Below, piece after piece: positions 47,330 through 60,219 of a stretch of DNA of 64,000 nt. Numbering within the stretch: the stretch's first letter is position 1; every line of letters begins with the position of its first letter. Both the position numbers and the translations under genes were made by a program. Source of the DNA: Ehretia macrophylla (Eukaryota; Streptophyta; Magnoliopsida; Boraginales; Ehretiaceae); contig CM075765.1 in the NCBI GenBank assembly GCA_037974665.1, forward strand, positions 5,957,501 to 6,021,500, in the 5' to 3' direction. Below the pieces are notes generated by a model. That model was not told where the DNA came from and made no database searches. It worked only from the letters and a program-made list of their open reading frames with translations.

Positions 47330-49055
47330 TGCAACAATACATACTATATTACGTGATACAATGTATTTTGTCACTTTATTAGATACCTCAGCTAATGTAT
47401 TTACCATTTCTAGTTCTACCGATCTGATAGAGGGCTCTAGAATAGATCATTTTATGGTGTCTTACGGCACAAAACTTGATATTACTAATGCACTGTATTC
47501 AAACAAATCTAGAAGAAATTTGCTAAGTTTTAAATATATTCGCCAAAATGGGTATCACATTGAAACTGCAAATGAAGGTGATAAAGAGTATCTTTATATC
47601 ACTTCTTTGAATTCATGCCAGAAGCATGTACTAGAAAAACTCCCTGCTTTTTGTTCTGGATTGTACCAAACAACTATACAAGCAATTGAATCACATATAG
47701 TACAAAAGCAAATACATAATGATCCCAATACTTTCATGCTTTGGCATGATCGACTTGATCATTTAGGGGCAACAATGATGAGTCGAATAATTGAGAACTC
47801 GCTTGGTCATTCTTTAAAGAACCAGAGGATTCTTCTGCCAAGCAATTATCCATGTGTTGCATGTTCTCAAGGCAAATTAATTATGAGACCATCTCCAACC
47901 AAAGTTGCTTTTGAGGCCCCAAAATTTTTGGTTCGAATTCAAGATGATATTTGTGGACCTATTCATCCATCATGTGGACCATTTTATTATTTCATGGGTC
48001 TTATAGATGCATCAACTAGATGGTCACATGTTTGTCTACTTTCTTCTAGAAATCATGCATTTGCTAGACTTCTTGCTTTGATAATCCGATTGAGGTCACA
48101 ATTTCCTGATCATCCTATTAAAATAATTCTCCTTATTTATGCTAGTGAGTGTTCATCTAAAGCATTTAATGATTATTGCATGTCTATAGGAGTTGAGGTT
48201 GAACATGTGCATACTCAAAATGGTTTAGCTGAATCATTTATCAAGCGACTTCAATTGATTGCAAAACTTTTACTTATGAGAACCAAACTCCCTATATCAG
48301 TTTGGGGACATGCCATTTTGCATACTAGTGTATTGATTCGTATTAGACCTACATCATATCATAAATATTCCCCTTTACAACTTGTGCATGATCATCCACT
48401 TAATATTTCTCATTTTCGTGTCTTTGGTTGTGCGGTACAAGTTCCAATAGTACCAACACAACGAAGTAAAATAGGTCCACAAAGGCAACTTGAAATTTAT
48501 GTTGGATTTGATTCTCCATCTATTATTTGGTATATTGAACCCCTGACGGGTGATTTGTTCAGAGCACACTTTGCGAATTGTCATTTTGATGAGACTCTCT
48601 TACCATCATTAGGGGGAGAAAAATCGCAACCAGAAGTACAATGTGACATATCTTGGAATGCGTCATCATTGTCGCATTTGGATCCAAGAACTAAACAATG
48701 TGAACTTGAAGTTCAAATGATCATTCATTTGCAGAATATTGCAAATAATCTACCAGATGCATTTACAGACACAAATAATATTATGAAATCACATATACCT
48801 GTTGTGAATGTGCCGACACGAATTGATGACCCAGTAGGACATTTAGTAAACATAGCAGCAAATACATCTAAGGCACGCCAGAAGCGTGGTAGACCTGTCA
48901 GTGTAAAAGATATTGTACCTCAAAAAAGAAGGACACATGGGGAGGATACAGGACAAATGAATCTGGAAGATTCTACATCATCAAGATGCACGACAGAAAT
49001 GGTAGAACCAACAGATGTTGGTAAATGCACAATCCCTGAAGAGATTGAAAATTAA
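47271..49055 (+). pseudogene. Copia-2 protease-integrase, open but catalytically broken
   Basis: This is the longest open frame in the window (594 codons). The protease motif normally DSATTHT reads NSATIHT, with Asn at codon 47325 in place of the catalytic Asp. The zinc-binding part of integrase keeps its His and Cys residues (WHDRLDH, CVAC, about 47740-47870). In the core, the first acidic site (DDICGP, about 47944) and the late Glu (NGLAES, about 48220) remain. The middle Asp is replaced by Tyr (codon 48138, ..IYASEC..). The Pro-rich, basic tail (KRGRPVSVKD) leads toward the RT. Being open is therefore not evidence of function. Confidence 0.85.
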
Positions 49056-49988
49056 TTGGTCCCCGAAGAGACCGAGGTACCTGGAAATGAAGAAATTTCC
49101 ATAAACTATGTAACTACCAGGAAGACATGGAATCGAAAGGAAACTATTTTGAATGATAGTTTCGCTTTCACGGTAGCACTCAAAATAAATGATAAGGATC
49201 CTGAACCACAAAGTGTGGAAGAATGTCGACAAAGAAATGATTGGCAGAAGTAGAAAGAAGCTATATGAGCAAAGCTAAACTCGTTAGAAAAGTGCAAGGT
49301 ATTTAGATCTGTAGTCCAAACACCCGTAGATATAAAACCTGTTGGATACAAATGAGTATTTGAACGCAAATGAAATGTAATAAATGAAATTGTGAAATAT
49401 AAAGCTCGACTTGTAGCTCAAGGTTTCTCACAAAGACCTGACATTGATTATGAGGAAATATATTCACCGGTAATGGACGCGATTACATTTCGCTTTCTAA
49501 TTAGCTTCGTTGCTTAGGCTAATTTAGAAATGCGCTTAATGGATGTTATTACAACATATTTATATGGATCACTTGACAGTGACATATATATAAAGATCCT
49601 TGAAGGATATCATTTGCCATAAACGAAATCCTGTCATATGTATTTATTTAAACTACAACGATCCTTGTATGGATTAAAACAATCTGGTCGTATGTGGTAC
49701 AATCGTTTAAGTGATTACTTATCTAGAGAAGGTTATATCAATAATCCTGTTTGTCCATGTATTTTCATTAAAAAAATCAGCAACGGGATTTGCAATTATT
49801 GCAGTATATGTTGATGATCTTAACCTTGTTGGAACTCCTGAAGAGCTCAAGAAAACTGCTGCATACCTAAAGAAGGAATTTGAAATGAAAGATTTAGGAC
49901 AAAAAAAGTGGTCTTCAGATTGAACATTTTCTAGAAGGAAATTTTCTCCATTAATTAGCTTATACGAATAAAATTCTAAAGAGATTTT
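49056..49988 (+). pseudogene. Copia-2 reverse transcriptase, truncated
   Basis: RVT_2 stretches KYKARLVAQGFSQRPDIDY (about 49396) and SLYGLKQSGRMWYNRL (about 49660) and an intact catalytic YVDD at 49807-49818 are seen. At least six stops and a frameshift after KKEFEMKDLGQ are present. The frame ends in the YTNKILKRF-like region at the junction with the solo LTR at 49989. Confidence 0.85.
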
Positions 49989-52193
49989 TGTTAGAGATAT
50001 GCCCTAATGCTACATATTTGGATGACATATATTGGGGCATTTTGACATTTACTTATGGCATTAGTGTTTATATGTTCGTTTATATATTGACATAATTAGG
50101 ACATTCATATTCTCTTTCTTTACGTGTATGAATGAGTCCCTAGTATTTTCATTAGAGGAATGTATTCTAAAAGCGTTTAGAATATGTTGGCGTATTTCCT
50201 TAATATGATAAATACTTAAAACGTTCATAGTCCTTAGATTATTTGATCGGGACTTCAATAATCTATTATGGACTATCACATGTGTTGTTACCTTTGATCA
50301 ACATAAGGATGTTGATAATAAAGGATGGTGAGCCACGTGCCATAATAGCATAGTGATGCGACTAACAAACATGTGGGTGACTATTAGTTGAATAGTTCTC
50401 TGAATGTGACGTGAATAACAAATTACATGACTTTGGATTAATAATTTGTTATCCGTTGCGATTGTGCATGTAATCCTTAGACTTGAGGCATTACGGCTGT
50501 CATATGTATTGGAGTTTGATTCAAGCGTTTGGATAATGCCTGTCTTGACAAACGAGATGAGATACGTCATTTCGCAGTTTCATTCGTTTAGTATAGTGAT
50601 TGACAGGTAGTGGTCAAGATAGGATCTATTAACCTCCGTCGTGAGGCGATGTCCTATGTGATCTAAGCTTGGTTGTTTAATGAGGAAATCCTTGGCCAAG
50701 GTATGAATGATGGAGAAAGGGTTTTCCATGTGTCATATCTCATTACACCAATTAGATCTATGCATAGTATCGAGTTTATGAACTTAATCGAATCATGGTT
50801 CTTGCTCGACGGGACAATTAATGGAAGGATTGGATTGCACGGTAATCGGCGACTATAAATAGGTTCATTACGTGATTACTTCATTGCCTTATAAATTGTC
50901 TTGATATGTTGCTAGACGTCACTCAAGACCTTAAGGGTGTTTCAAGAATTGAAGGAGAAATTCTTGAAACAAATCAAGAACCTGATTGACATTAAAGGTG
51001 TTTAATGTTTCCTTAGTGCTATTTGGCTATGAACCTAGAAAGTCACACCATATTAGCAAGGAGATTAAGTCTTGCTTAGACTTGAATCATCTTCTCTAAG
51101 AAATTATTAAGAGTTAATAATTATAGTCTCAACCATTAAAAGTTAATGGGGCAAATTTGTAAGCTTAGGAAAGTTTTGGGTGCTTAGTGCAAATAGGTAA
51201 AATTTGATTTCTTCCTATTGGTTGCCAACATGTTGATGTGGCAAAATATTAGCCAATAAACACAAAGCACCAAGATCAAAATCCTAGCCATCCATCTATT
51301 AATCCAAGGGTTGAAATTGGTTAACAATTGTAGGCATTATTTAAGTGTTAAATAATATCAACTTGTCTTGTGAAGACAACTTGCAAGACATTTGAATGTA
51401 TGTGTTATGTTCTTTCACGGGAGAACCAAAACAAAAGAAGACAAAGTTATTAATATATTATGTTTTGTGTTTTGCATGAATCAAGGAAAAGAAAACATAA
51501 CAAGAAAAAAACATGGACCTTGTGTCTTGTGCTTTTTTTGGTAAAAGCAAGAGAAAGAAGACAAAGACTTCTTCAATTGTGGTGAGAAATATACACGGAA
51601 AATGAAGGAGAAAAATGTGTGAGAAAATTCTGCTCATTCTCATGTGTATACACGATCAAATGAAGAAGTAGAGAAAGCTTTTGAAGTCCTCTTCTTTTCT
51701 AAAAAATCAGCCACATATACATACACTATAGATGAGTTGCAAGAACATGAGAATTAGTTCTTCACTTGCTTTGTCATCTTGGATTAAATTGAGACTATGG
51801 AAGATAACTAAACTAAGAGTAGTTTTAAGTAATCTTTCAAATGAGAGAAGTGTTCTTGTTCATGAATCTTCCAAGGAGTTTGCTAGCACTACAACTCAAG
51901 GAGGAGGAAAGACTTCTTCAAATTGCTAGGTGGACAATCTAGGACTTCTACACTTGTGGAAGGTTCAAGGAGTTCTCAAAGCTTCACCAAATAATTCTAA
52001 CCTTTGGTCTTCAAGAGGTATTGTTCTCTTCTTGTATTACCTTTGGTTTGAGATGTATATTGCATAAATATCAAGTATTGGGATTGACTACACATATGAA
52101 TGTTATATATATGTTATGAAAAATTGTATTTCATGCTATCTTCCGCTGCAAAATTTTTATTCTATATGTGTAATCCCGGATATCGTTCCTTCA
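49989..52193 (+). mobile_element. Solo copia LTR with target duplication ATTTT
   Basis: Begins TGTTAGAGATATGCCCTAATG and ends ATCGTTCCTTCA, 2205 bp. It is flanked by ATTTT at 49984-49988 and 52194-52198. TATA-like CTATAAATAGG at about 50855 suggests the promoter. There is no coding region and no primer site, so it is a solo LTR. It is unrelated to the copia-1 and copia-2 LTRs by length and sequence. Confidence 0.75.
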
Positions 52194-52197
52194 ATTT

Positions 52198-52969
52198 TGT
52201 CACGCCCCGACCCAACCCCATGCTAAAAGGTTAAGTCCGGACCTGACAAACGGATAGAGTATCCTTTGTACCGTAGACTATCTGGTTACCTGTAAATAGA
52301 AAAATAAAGCCACAAATATAAACCACATCATTCTCCAACTATAACTCTAACAATTCCCAGCTTCAAGGCCATCCGAGCCTTAAGCAAAACAAGACTTCAC
52401 AACATACAAGCATGCAAGGTTAAAGCCATTGAAAATCCATTCTTTTTAATCTACTTGTCTTACCACTCTAACATTATCATATCAACATTCTTATAAATTA
52501 AAGCTAACCAACCAACCAACTTCGTTATCACACAAGCATGCAACAAAATAGCATCAGAGTTATAAGTTATTACATGCCGCTACAACACAACCCTACTACA
52601 TTATTCTATCTTTCACAAGCCTTCAAATACATAAATATACATAAGCCCATAGGCTCAAAATAGAATATAATACAAGCAAGTCTTCACATTGTCCAACAAG
52701 CAACACTCCACCTCAAGTAGTAAGCACACAGTAATCAAGGCAACTCCTCTACCTCCACCTCATCTTCTTCCTCAACCGCTAAGAGCTGGGGGTCTACCTC
52801 AGCACCTCTTGAAACATGTTAGCGAGGTATGAGCAACCACAATTTTCCAGTGAAGGATATAGTCTACCGGGGCGTATAATGCAACAGATAACACAAATAA
52901 AGCATTTACAAGACAATAGGTGCACAAGACAACCAATTTTCCACTTTTTCCTCTTTGTAACTTAGGCTA
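52198..52969 (-). mobile_element. Reversed gypsy LTR fragment (same family as solo LTR A)
   Basis: Begins TGTCACGCCCCGACCCAACCCC, the reverse complement of an LTR 3' end. Going inward it matches LTR A in reverse: the region 52760-52880 corresponds to about 13330-13460. It is cut at 52969 by the tandem chromovirus. Only the last 772 bases of the LTR are in the window. Confidence 0.8.
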
Positions 52970-55423
52970 TGTGACGCCCGGGATTTCATCACATATTTTA
53001 AACAACTGTCGCATAAATTACTTGTGCATTTTATGTGCATTTCTTGTCTTTTTTTGATTGTGTTACTATTTGACACTATTCATAAGATTTTTGACTGTCT
53101 CAAATGTTCGATCTAATAATTTTCCTAGGTCACACGACATATAAAAGGATTCGGGATATGGTGGTTTTGAGCTTTAGGGGTCGGGAGTACGCATTTGAAA
53201 AATAGTTTCTACTTCGTTTGAATAGTGTTACGTATGTAAAAAACATTAGTTTTGAACTAGTTAACATTTAGCTTGAGTTTCAATTGGTTTGACTAAGTTT
53301 TTATAACCTTTAACCTAATATTATTTAACTTACTCATACATACATATATTATAATACATATATACATATTTACTCATAAAAAATAAAAGCTAAAAACTAC
53401 CCAAAGCCCCCCAAGAAAAACCGACAGCCCTAGAGCAAAAGAGAAGGATTTTTCTTCAACTTTGGTGCATGAATTGGACTCTTGGCTTGGTCTAGGAAGG
53501 GTTTGAGGCAACTAGGAGCTCCTACCACTTGCTTGCATCTTCAAAATTGTGAAGGAGTTGCATTTTTTCTTGAGTTTAAGTTGTTGCATATAAATTGATT
53601 TTCTTGAATTGTTGAATATAGCAATATTGCTTGTATTGGATGCTTATTACATGTTCTTTAGAGCCTATAGAACTCTCTTTTGTAGTTTTTTTTTTATCAA
53701 ATTCTATGGTTAAATGCTTAGTTTGAAGGAAAGAGATGATGAATAGTGTTCAAACCTAGGGTTTTGATAAAATTTGCTAAATAGATTAAATTGAGGCTTC
53801 CTTTAGGTGCTTTAGACATTAGTAAAATTAGACAAAGGCTCACGTGAGCTTGAATTGTCCGAAAATGAGCTAAATTGCAAAATTTGTTAACTTTAAAAAT
53901 GGATTTTTCCACGTTAAGCAATCCGGGCACGTTTGGGCTTAGGATTAGGTATCATTGGGGTATGAAAGCACTTTTGGTGCTTTCGTTTCATGAATTTGGA
54001 GTCCGGATAGGGTAGTTGTAGTTAAAACTTGCTCGGGGCCTTCCCGAGCTTTTGTTTCCAAACCGAGTTTTCAAGGCTTAGATAGGTGTCTTTTGACCTA
54101 CCTAGGAATGTTGGATGATTGGCTTGTTGATTTGGAAGCTTGAACCTTTCGTGGGAGAAGAAAACGGAAGTTAACAAAGGGGGAAAATGGGAATTTGGTT
54201 GCCTTTATGTTCAAATGAGTTTGTAAATACTTGGTTGGTGTTTATATGCATGATGAATGGATTTCATAAGCTGTTTGAATAGATTGTGGGAAAAGTTATG
54301 ATGTTTGCCTCTTTTGAGACTATAAAGCTATCTAGTGTATATGTTGACTTATATTTCAATTAAATGCAATGGCAGCCTACTTTGTCGACCCTCTTACTTG
54401 TTATTCATTGTTTTTGAATCTTGTGGCTTGGTTTCGGGGTTGCGCAACCTTTTCGGATATGGTAGCGTCAAGAAACACGGGTAGCATTGGGCTTGTCGTG
54501 CTCCCTCGACTACCATGGTGCCTATTCCCTTTCTCGCTTAGTATATTCCACTACCCCAGAGGCGTAGTTCACCTGCCGGGCACATGGACCTACCTCAGGA
54601 GAAGGGTTGTAGGATCAGGGTACATCCGGAGTACCCCAACTTGGAGGAGTATGGGTTTGTCGGCACTTGCGTGAAGTTCGTGGTTCGTGGTTCGAGATTA
54701 AAGACTTGAAGTGGAACCGTATCATTTTTAAAATATGATTAGTTACTTGACTAATTGATCTTGTTGCTTTATGTTGTAATTATGGCGTTCTGTGTTTGCA
54801 TATCATATTGTACACCCCGGTATGCTATATCACCTCCCTCGCGGGGCAGCATTGTTGCTCACTCCTCATTTAACGTGTTTAATCCCCAACTAGTAGCAGT
54901 AGTAGAAGAAGAAGAAGTGCAAGTAGATCAGATTCCCTGATTCATGTGTGATAAGGTTAATCATATATGAAGTTTGCGTGAAGTTGTAGTTAGTTGTTGT
55001 GTTTTGAAACCTTGGGGTCTTGTGTATATGCATGGGAGTTGTAATCTTGTATATTGGTTAAAGTTGGATGGCATGTAATATTGGATTCTAGATTACTTCT
55101 CTTATTGCATGCTTGTGTGTTTATTAACTTGGTAGTAGAACTTGGTTATAGTTGTACCCAACTGTTTATAGTTAAAGTTAGTATTGCCTTGCATGCTTGT
55201 GTACTATAAGTAGGTTTTGTTGCTCTAAGGCTCGGATGGCCTTGAGATCTTGGCTTGACTATGGATAGCTTGCAGGATATTTTGCATGTATTGTTGTTTT
55301 TGGATCAAAGCTTGTATGTGGTTATTTGCAGGTAACAGTTTAGTCCACGGTACATAGGAGACTCTGTCCGAGTGACGGGTCCGGACTTGACCTATAGCGT
55401 AGGGTTGGGTTCGGGGCGTTACA
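52970..55423 (+). repeat. First LTR of the chromovirus
   Basis: TGTGACGCCCGGGATTTCATC..TTCGGGGCGTTACA, 2454 bp, highly similar to 60449-62914 throughout. It carries GTACATCCGGAGTAC at 54620-54634. An open frame at 54369-54674 is conserved in the other LTR only because the LTRs are copies. Confidence 0.92.
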
Positions 55424-55429
55424 TTTAGG

Positions 55430-55441
55430 TGGTATCAGAGC
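55430..55441 (+). other. Primer binding site (first internal region)
   Basis: TGGTATCAGAGC, exact match to the initiator tRNA-Met type site, six bases after the LTR. Confidence 0.95.
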
Positions 55442-55740
55442 TACTTGAATGCATGAAGCCGGGTTAACTTCCTCGGTATGTGGGTAGAGGTCCATATGTG
55501 AAAGTTGAACTACGTGACTATGTGATTGATTAATTGCTAAGGTGCTTGAGTAAAGGATATGCTAGTATGTAAATGGAATGCCAAAAGCATGAAATGATAT
55601 GAAAATGAAAAGTTTAATGTTTAATACTTGTTAAGTGTTTCACATGTTGTCTTTTGTGTATGAGATGTTTTGAAATATGTACATGCTATCTTTGTACTAT
55701 CTATTTGCCTATTATAATATTATATTCTTCTAGCATCGAG

Positions 55741-56960
55741 ATGAGGAGAAGGGGAAGACCGAGAAGGGTACCGGAGGAGGCTCCTAGACAGGATATACCT
55801 GGGAAAGGTATAGGGGTAGTAGGGAATGTACCGCATGGTCAAGAGCCGAGCAGTGCAAAGATTATGGCCACAATGGCCACCACCATGAATACTATTGCTC
55901 GGTTTGTGACTCAGTAGGGTCAAACAGGGGTTGGCATAGGTAATTAGGCTGCTAGAGCAGAGGGTAGTGGTACTGCTGGGGGTAATTTGTATGACAGATT
56001 CTTGCACCACGAGGCATACAGTTTCTATGGTGAGCCAGATGACATGAAAGCTGAGATGTGGTTGCGCAAGTTTGAGAAAGTCACTGCGATACTCGAGTGC
56101 AATGATGAGATGAAGATTACTTATGCTGCATTCTTATTGGAGGGTAACGTCAAGGAGTGGTGACGTACTGTTAGAGAGAAATGGGATGCTGGGAGGGTAC
56201 AACATTTATGGGGTGACTTTGTTCGAGAGTTATGGGATAAGTATGTGTCTGTGGTAGCTCGCAAGAGACATCAAAGGAATTCATAGCTTTGAGGTAGGGA
56301 AATATGACTATGGATCAATATGAGGCTACTTTTACTAGACTTTCTCGTTACGTGCCAACTTTGGTTCAGCTGGAGGACATGAAGATTCAGAGGTTTATCA
56401 CAAGGTTGAGGAGTGATATTATGCTTAATCTGTCTTCGCAGGATTACCCGAATTATGCTGCAGTAGTCAGGGCCACGTTGAGGTACGAGAAACGTAAGGC
56501 AGATGTGTTGGCCCAGTCTAGTCAGTCAAGCAAACGACAGTACCAATCTCAGAGTCAGGGTTATTAGAGACAGTATCAGCAGTCTATTCAGATTCAGCAG
56601 CCGAGGCAGACCCAGAGCTACCCAGGACCAATTCAGGCACAGTCACAGTCGAGACCAGCTCAGAGCCAGCCACAGGGACAGTCATAGACCCGACCAGTGA
56701 CCACTAGATCCCAGCATGGTAGTTCAGCTACATCTACTTACAAGACTCCTACAAGAGGTGGTGCTGCCAAGAAGAACCTACAGTGCAATCATTACAATCG
56801 CACGGGCCATACAGAGGCAGAGTGTTGGAAAAAATTAGGCTGATGCATGGGTTGTAGCAGTGATCAGTATAGAGCTAGAGATTGTCTCAGGTTTAAACAG
56901 GGTTGGGGACAGACTTCCGGCCAGGGTGCTCAGACTAGAGCTTCAGGGGCTGTTACTATA
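55741..56960 (+). pseudogene. Chromovirus gag, first copy
   Basis: Starts MRRRGRPRR at 55741. The gag core follows (FLHHEAYSFYGEPDD near 56000; FEKVTAILECNDEMKITYAAFLLEG to about 56150). Lesions are TAG at 55915 where the second copy has CAG, a TAG near 55946, a TGA at 56161 after GAGTGG shared with the second copy, and a one-base loss near 56265 also shared. The frame then continues with MTMDQYEATFTRLSRYVP from 56304. A Gln-rich region and a pair of zinc knuckles follow (about 56783-56890), the first with Cys replaced by Tyr. Confidence 0.85.
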
Positions 56961-57364
56961 CCGCATGGCCAAGCACGAGTATTTGCACTCGATCAGGAGG
57001 AGCTTCCAGACACGACGGTGGTGGTGAAAGGTAATTTTCTTATTAATAGTCAACCGGTAGTAGTTTTGATTGACACCGGGGCTACACATTCATTCATTAC
57101 TCCTGCATGTGCACAATCTGCTACTTTAAAAGTTGATAAACTACCGTATATGATTGAAGTAGGTAGTCCTATGGGCATTAAATGTGTTACGGAGTGTATG
57201 TGTAGAAATTGTGATATTTGTATTGAGGGTCACATATATCCTATTGACTTGATTATTATGCCATTTCGGAACTTTGAGGTTATCTTGGGGATGGACTGGT
57301 TGGGACAGTATTATGCATGTTTGGATTGTAGAAGGAAAATCTTAACTTTAGAAGTACCTGATTA
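56961..57364 (+). pseudogene. Chromovirus protease
   Basis: Part of the open stretch 56847-57365. It keeps the active-site motif LIDTGATHSFI with Asp at 57072 and the second-half motif VILGMDWL near 57274. It ends with TAA (57362) before the RT linker. Confidence 0.85.
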
Positions 57365-57439
57365 ATCTGTTATTAAGATTACTGGGAGTCAAAAATCTAC
57401 TGGGACTCGTATCATATATCTTCTATTAAAGCTACTAAA

Positions 57440-58450
57440 ATGTTAAGTAAAGGTTGTGATGCATACTTAGCTTATTTAATTAATCAGCCTGGGGTTAAAT
57501 TGAAACTGAATGAAGTACCTGTTGTAAAAGATTTTTCGGATGTATTTCCTAAGGAGTTGTCGGGGTTACCACCTGATTGGGAAATAGAGTTTGTGATTGA
57601 CTTGTTGCCGGGAACTAATCCTATTTCTAGAACCCCATATAGAATGGTTATCCCTGAGTTGCAGGAATTGAAAATTCAACTATAGGGCCTACTTGAAAAG
57701 GATTTTATTCAGCCTAGTTCGTCACCTTGGGGTGCTCCTGTGTTATTTGTGAAGAAAAAATATGGTACTTTGCGGTTGTGTATCGATTATCGAGGTCTTA
57801 ATCAAGTAATGGTGAAAAATAAATATCTTTTGCCTTTGATTGAGGAATTGTTTGATCAGCTGCAGGGTGTTGTCATATTTTTTAAATTTGGTTTGAGACA
57901 AGGTTATTATTAGCTGAGAATTCAGAAAGATGATGTACCCAAGACTGCTTTCAGAACCAGGTACGGCCACTATGAGTTTGTTGTATTACCATTTGGGTTG
58001 ACAAATGTTCCAGCCGCCTTTATGGATTTGATGTAATGGGTGTTTAAACCATACTTGGATCAGCTTGTTGTAATTTTCATTGATGATATATTAGTGTACT
58101 CTAAATATGAGGCAGAGCACGAAGAACACTTGAGAATTGTGCTGCAAACATTGCAAGAACATAGGTTGTTTGCCAAATTTAGCAAGTGCGAATTCTGGTT
58201 GAAACAAGTTGCCTTTTTAGGCCATATCATTTCCCAGGAGGGAATATATGTAGATCCTGCGAAAATTGAGGTGGTTATGACTTGGAAAAGACCCGAGACT
58301 GTCACGGAAGTTCGGAGTTTCTTGGGATTGACGGGTTATTATAAGCAGTTTGTTAAGGACTTCCCAAAAATTGCAGGACCATTGACTTCCTTAACTCAAA
58401 AGAAAACTGTATTTAACTGGGATGATAAATGTGAAGCCAGTTTTTAGGAA
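57440..58450 (+). pseudogene. Chromovirus reverse transcriptase
   Basis: Starts with VVKDFSDVFPKELSGLPP. It continues through [27 protein letters not shown] (about 57720) and [19 protein letters not shown] (about 57952) to the catalytic FIDD at 58076-58087, which is intact. [11 protein letters not shown] and the thumb region ([15 protein letters not shown]) follow. In-frame stops occur at about 57683, 57914, 58034 and 58445. Most sit where CAG or TGG codons are expected. Confidence 0.9.
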
Positions 58451-58870
58451 TTAAAGAAGAGACTTACCACTGCTCCTATTCTTGCATTGCTTGAGGGGAT
58501 TGATAATTTGGTGATATATAGTGATGCTTCAAAAGAAGGCTTGGGTTGCGTACTTACGCAAAATGGTAAGGTGATAGCTTATGCCTCTAGGAAATTGAAA
58601 CCATATGAACTCGATTATTCTACACACGATCTTGAGCTTGCTGCTGTTGTCTTTGCTTTGAAGAAATGGCGTCATTACTTGTGGGGTAATCAATTTGAGA
58701 TATTTACTAATCATAAAAGTCTGAAATATCTGTTTTCTCAAAAAGATTTGAATATGAGGCAAAGGCGTTGGCTAGAGTTGTTGAATGATTATAATTGCAC
58801 TATTAGCTATTTGCCAGGAAAAGCTAACACTGTAGCAGACGCATTGAGCCGAAAAGCTTATGTGGCTAAT
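58451..58870 (+). pseudogene. Chromovirus RNase H
   Basis: [11 protein letters not shown] (about 58505), [16 protein letters not shown] and the ADALSRK end (about 58834) are readable without interruption in one open stretch. This is the best-preserved enzyme domain of the element. Upstream and downstream stops prevent a polyprotein. Confidence 0.88.
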
Positions 58871-59069
58871 TTGATAATCAAAGACTGGGAGTCTGTGGAG
58901 GAGTTATGCTTGTGGAAACCGAAGGCTTCTAGAGCAGGTATCCAATTTGCTAGCTTACAAATTCAATCTATATTGCTATCTAGGATCAGAGAAGGCCAAC
59001 AATCAAATCCTTAGCTGTTGAAGATTCTAGAGAAGTAAAAAAGGGGAGATTCCGACTTCAAGTTACATG

Positions 59070-60210
59070 ATGATGAGCTACTCAGGTATAAGAATAGAAT
59101 TTGTGTTCCTGGTAATTCAACTGTAAAGGATGAGATTCTTGCTGAGGCTCATAGTTCCAAATACATTCAACCTGGTAGTACTAAGATGTACAGGGATTTA
59201 AAGCAAAGTTTCTGGTAGAACAACATGAAAAGAGAGATAGCTGATTATGTGGCTAAGTATTTGACTTGTCAGAAAGTTAAGGCGAAGCATTAGAGACCGA
59301 TAGGGTTGTTGCAGCCATTAGAGATTCTGGTATGGAAATGGGGCCAGGTGACTATGGAACTTGTATCTGATTTACCAAGGTCACCGCGAGACAATGATTC
59401 CGTATGGGTTGTGGTAGACAGGTTGATGAAGACTTCTCGTTTTATTGCTGCAAAGAAGACAAATTCCCTTGATAAATTAGTCGAGATATATGTTGAAAAT
59501 ATTGTAAGACTGCATGGAGTTCCATCTCAGATAGTGTCGGACAAGGATCACAAGTTTACATCACAGTTCTGGCAGAAACTACAAAAGGCTTTGGGAACTA
59601 ATCTGAGTTTTAGTATTGCATATCACCTGTAGACAAATGGTCAATCAGAGAGGACTATCAGGATTTTAGAAGACATGTTGCGAGCTTGCATTTTGGATTT
59701 CGGTAAAAGTTGGGAAATGTATTTGCCTCTTGCAAAGTTTGCTTATAATAACAGTTACTAGGCTACCATTGGTATCGCACCCTACGAGGCACTTTACGGA
59801 CGGAAATGTAGGTCTCCATTGTACTAGGAAGAGGTAGGTAAAATGAAAACTGTTGATCCAGCTATTTTACCTGAGATGATCAAGATGGTGGATAATGTGA
59901 AACTTATAAACAAGAGAATGCTTACAGCACAGAGTCGATAGAAGAATTATGCTGATAGACACCGACGAGACTAGGAATTTTCAGTGGGTGATTGTGTATT
60001 CTTGAAAGTCTCTACGCGTAAGGGTTTGATTCGACATGAAAAGGGGAGTAAACTCAGTCCTAGATACGTGGGCTCATTTGAAATCATTGAGAAGGTTGGT
60101 GATTTGGCTTATAGATTAGCATTAACTCCGAGTTTGGGCAGGATTAATGATGTATTCCATGTGTCACTGTTGAGGAATTATAATCCTGATCCTTTGCACA
60201 TTATAGAGCC
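59070..60210 (+). pseudogene. Chromovirus integrase
   Basis: The zinc-binding part around 59120-59285 keeps His residues, but one Cys of the CxxC pair reads Tyr (YLTC). In the core, the first catalytic Asp position reads Glu (MELVSDLP, about 59354). The second Asp remains (IVSDKD, about 59535) and so does the Glu (GQSERT, about 59650). The GRKCRSPLY stretch and the GPY/F-like module (KLSPRYVGSFEI, about 60050) follow. At least seven stops are present, nearly all TAG at positions where CAG or TGG is expected. Confidence 0.88.
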
Positions 60211-60219
60211 AGAACCGTT

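Larger units (their letters stand above)
45655..49988 (+). mobile_element. Copia-2: Ty1/copia retrotransposon, left part
   Basis: A 340-bp LTR, a primer site, gag and most of pol are present in copia order. The element breaks off inside the reverse transcriptase at 49988, where further elements are inserted. RNase H and the 3' LTR are not seen in the window and may lie beyond its right edge. Multiple stops and lost catalytic residues show that it is dead. Confidence 0.85.

Noticed and set aside
54369-54674. Open frame conserved at 61829-62149, suggesting a gene
   Set aside because: Both lie in the two LTRs of the tandem chromovirus, so similarity comes from LTR copying and not selection.
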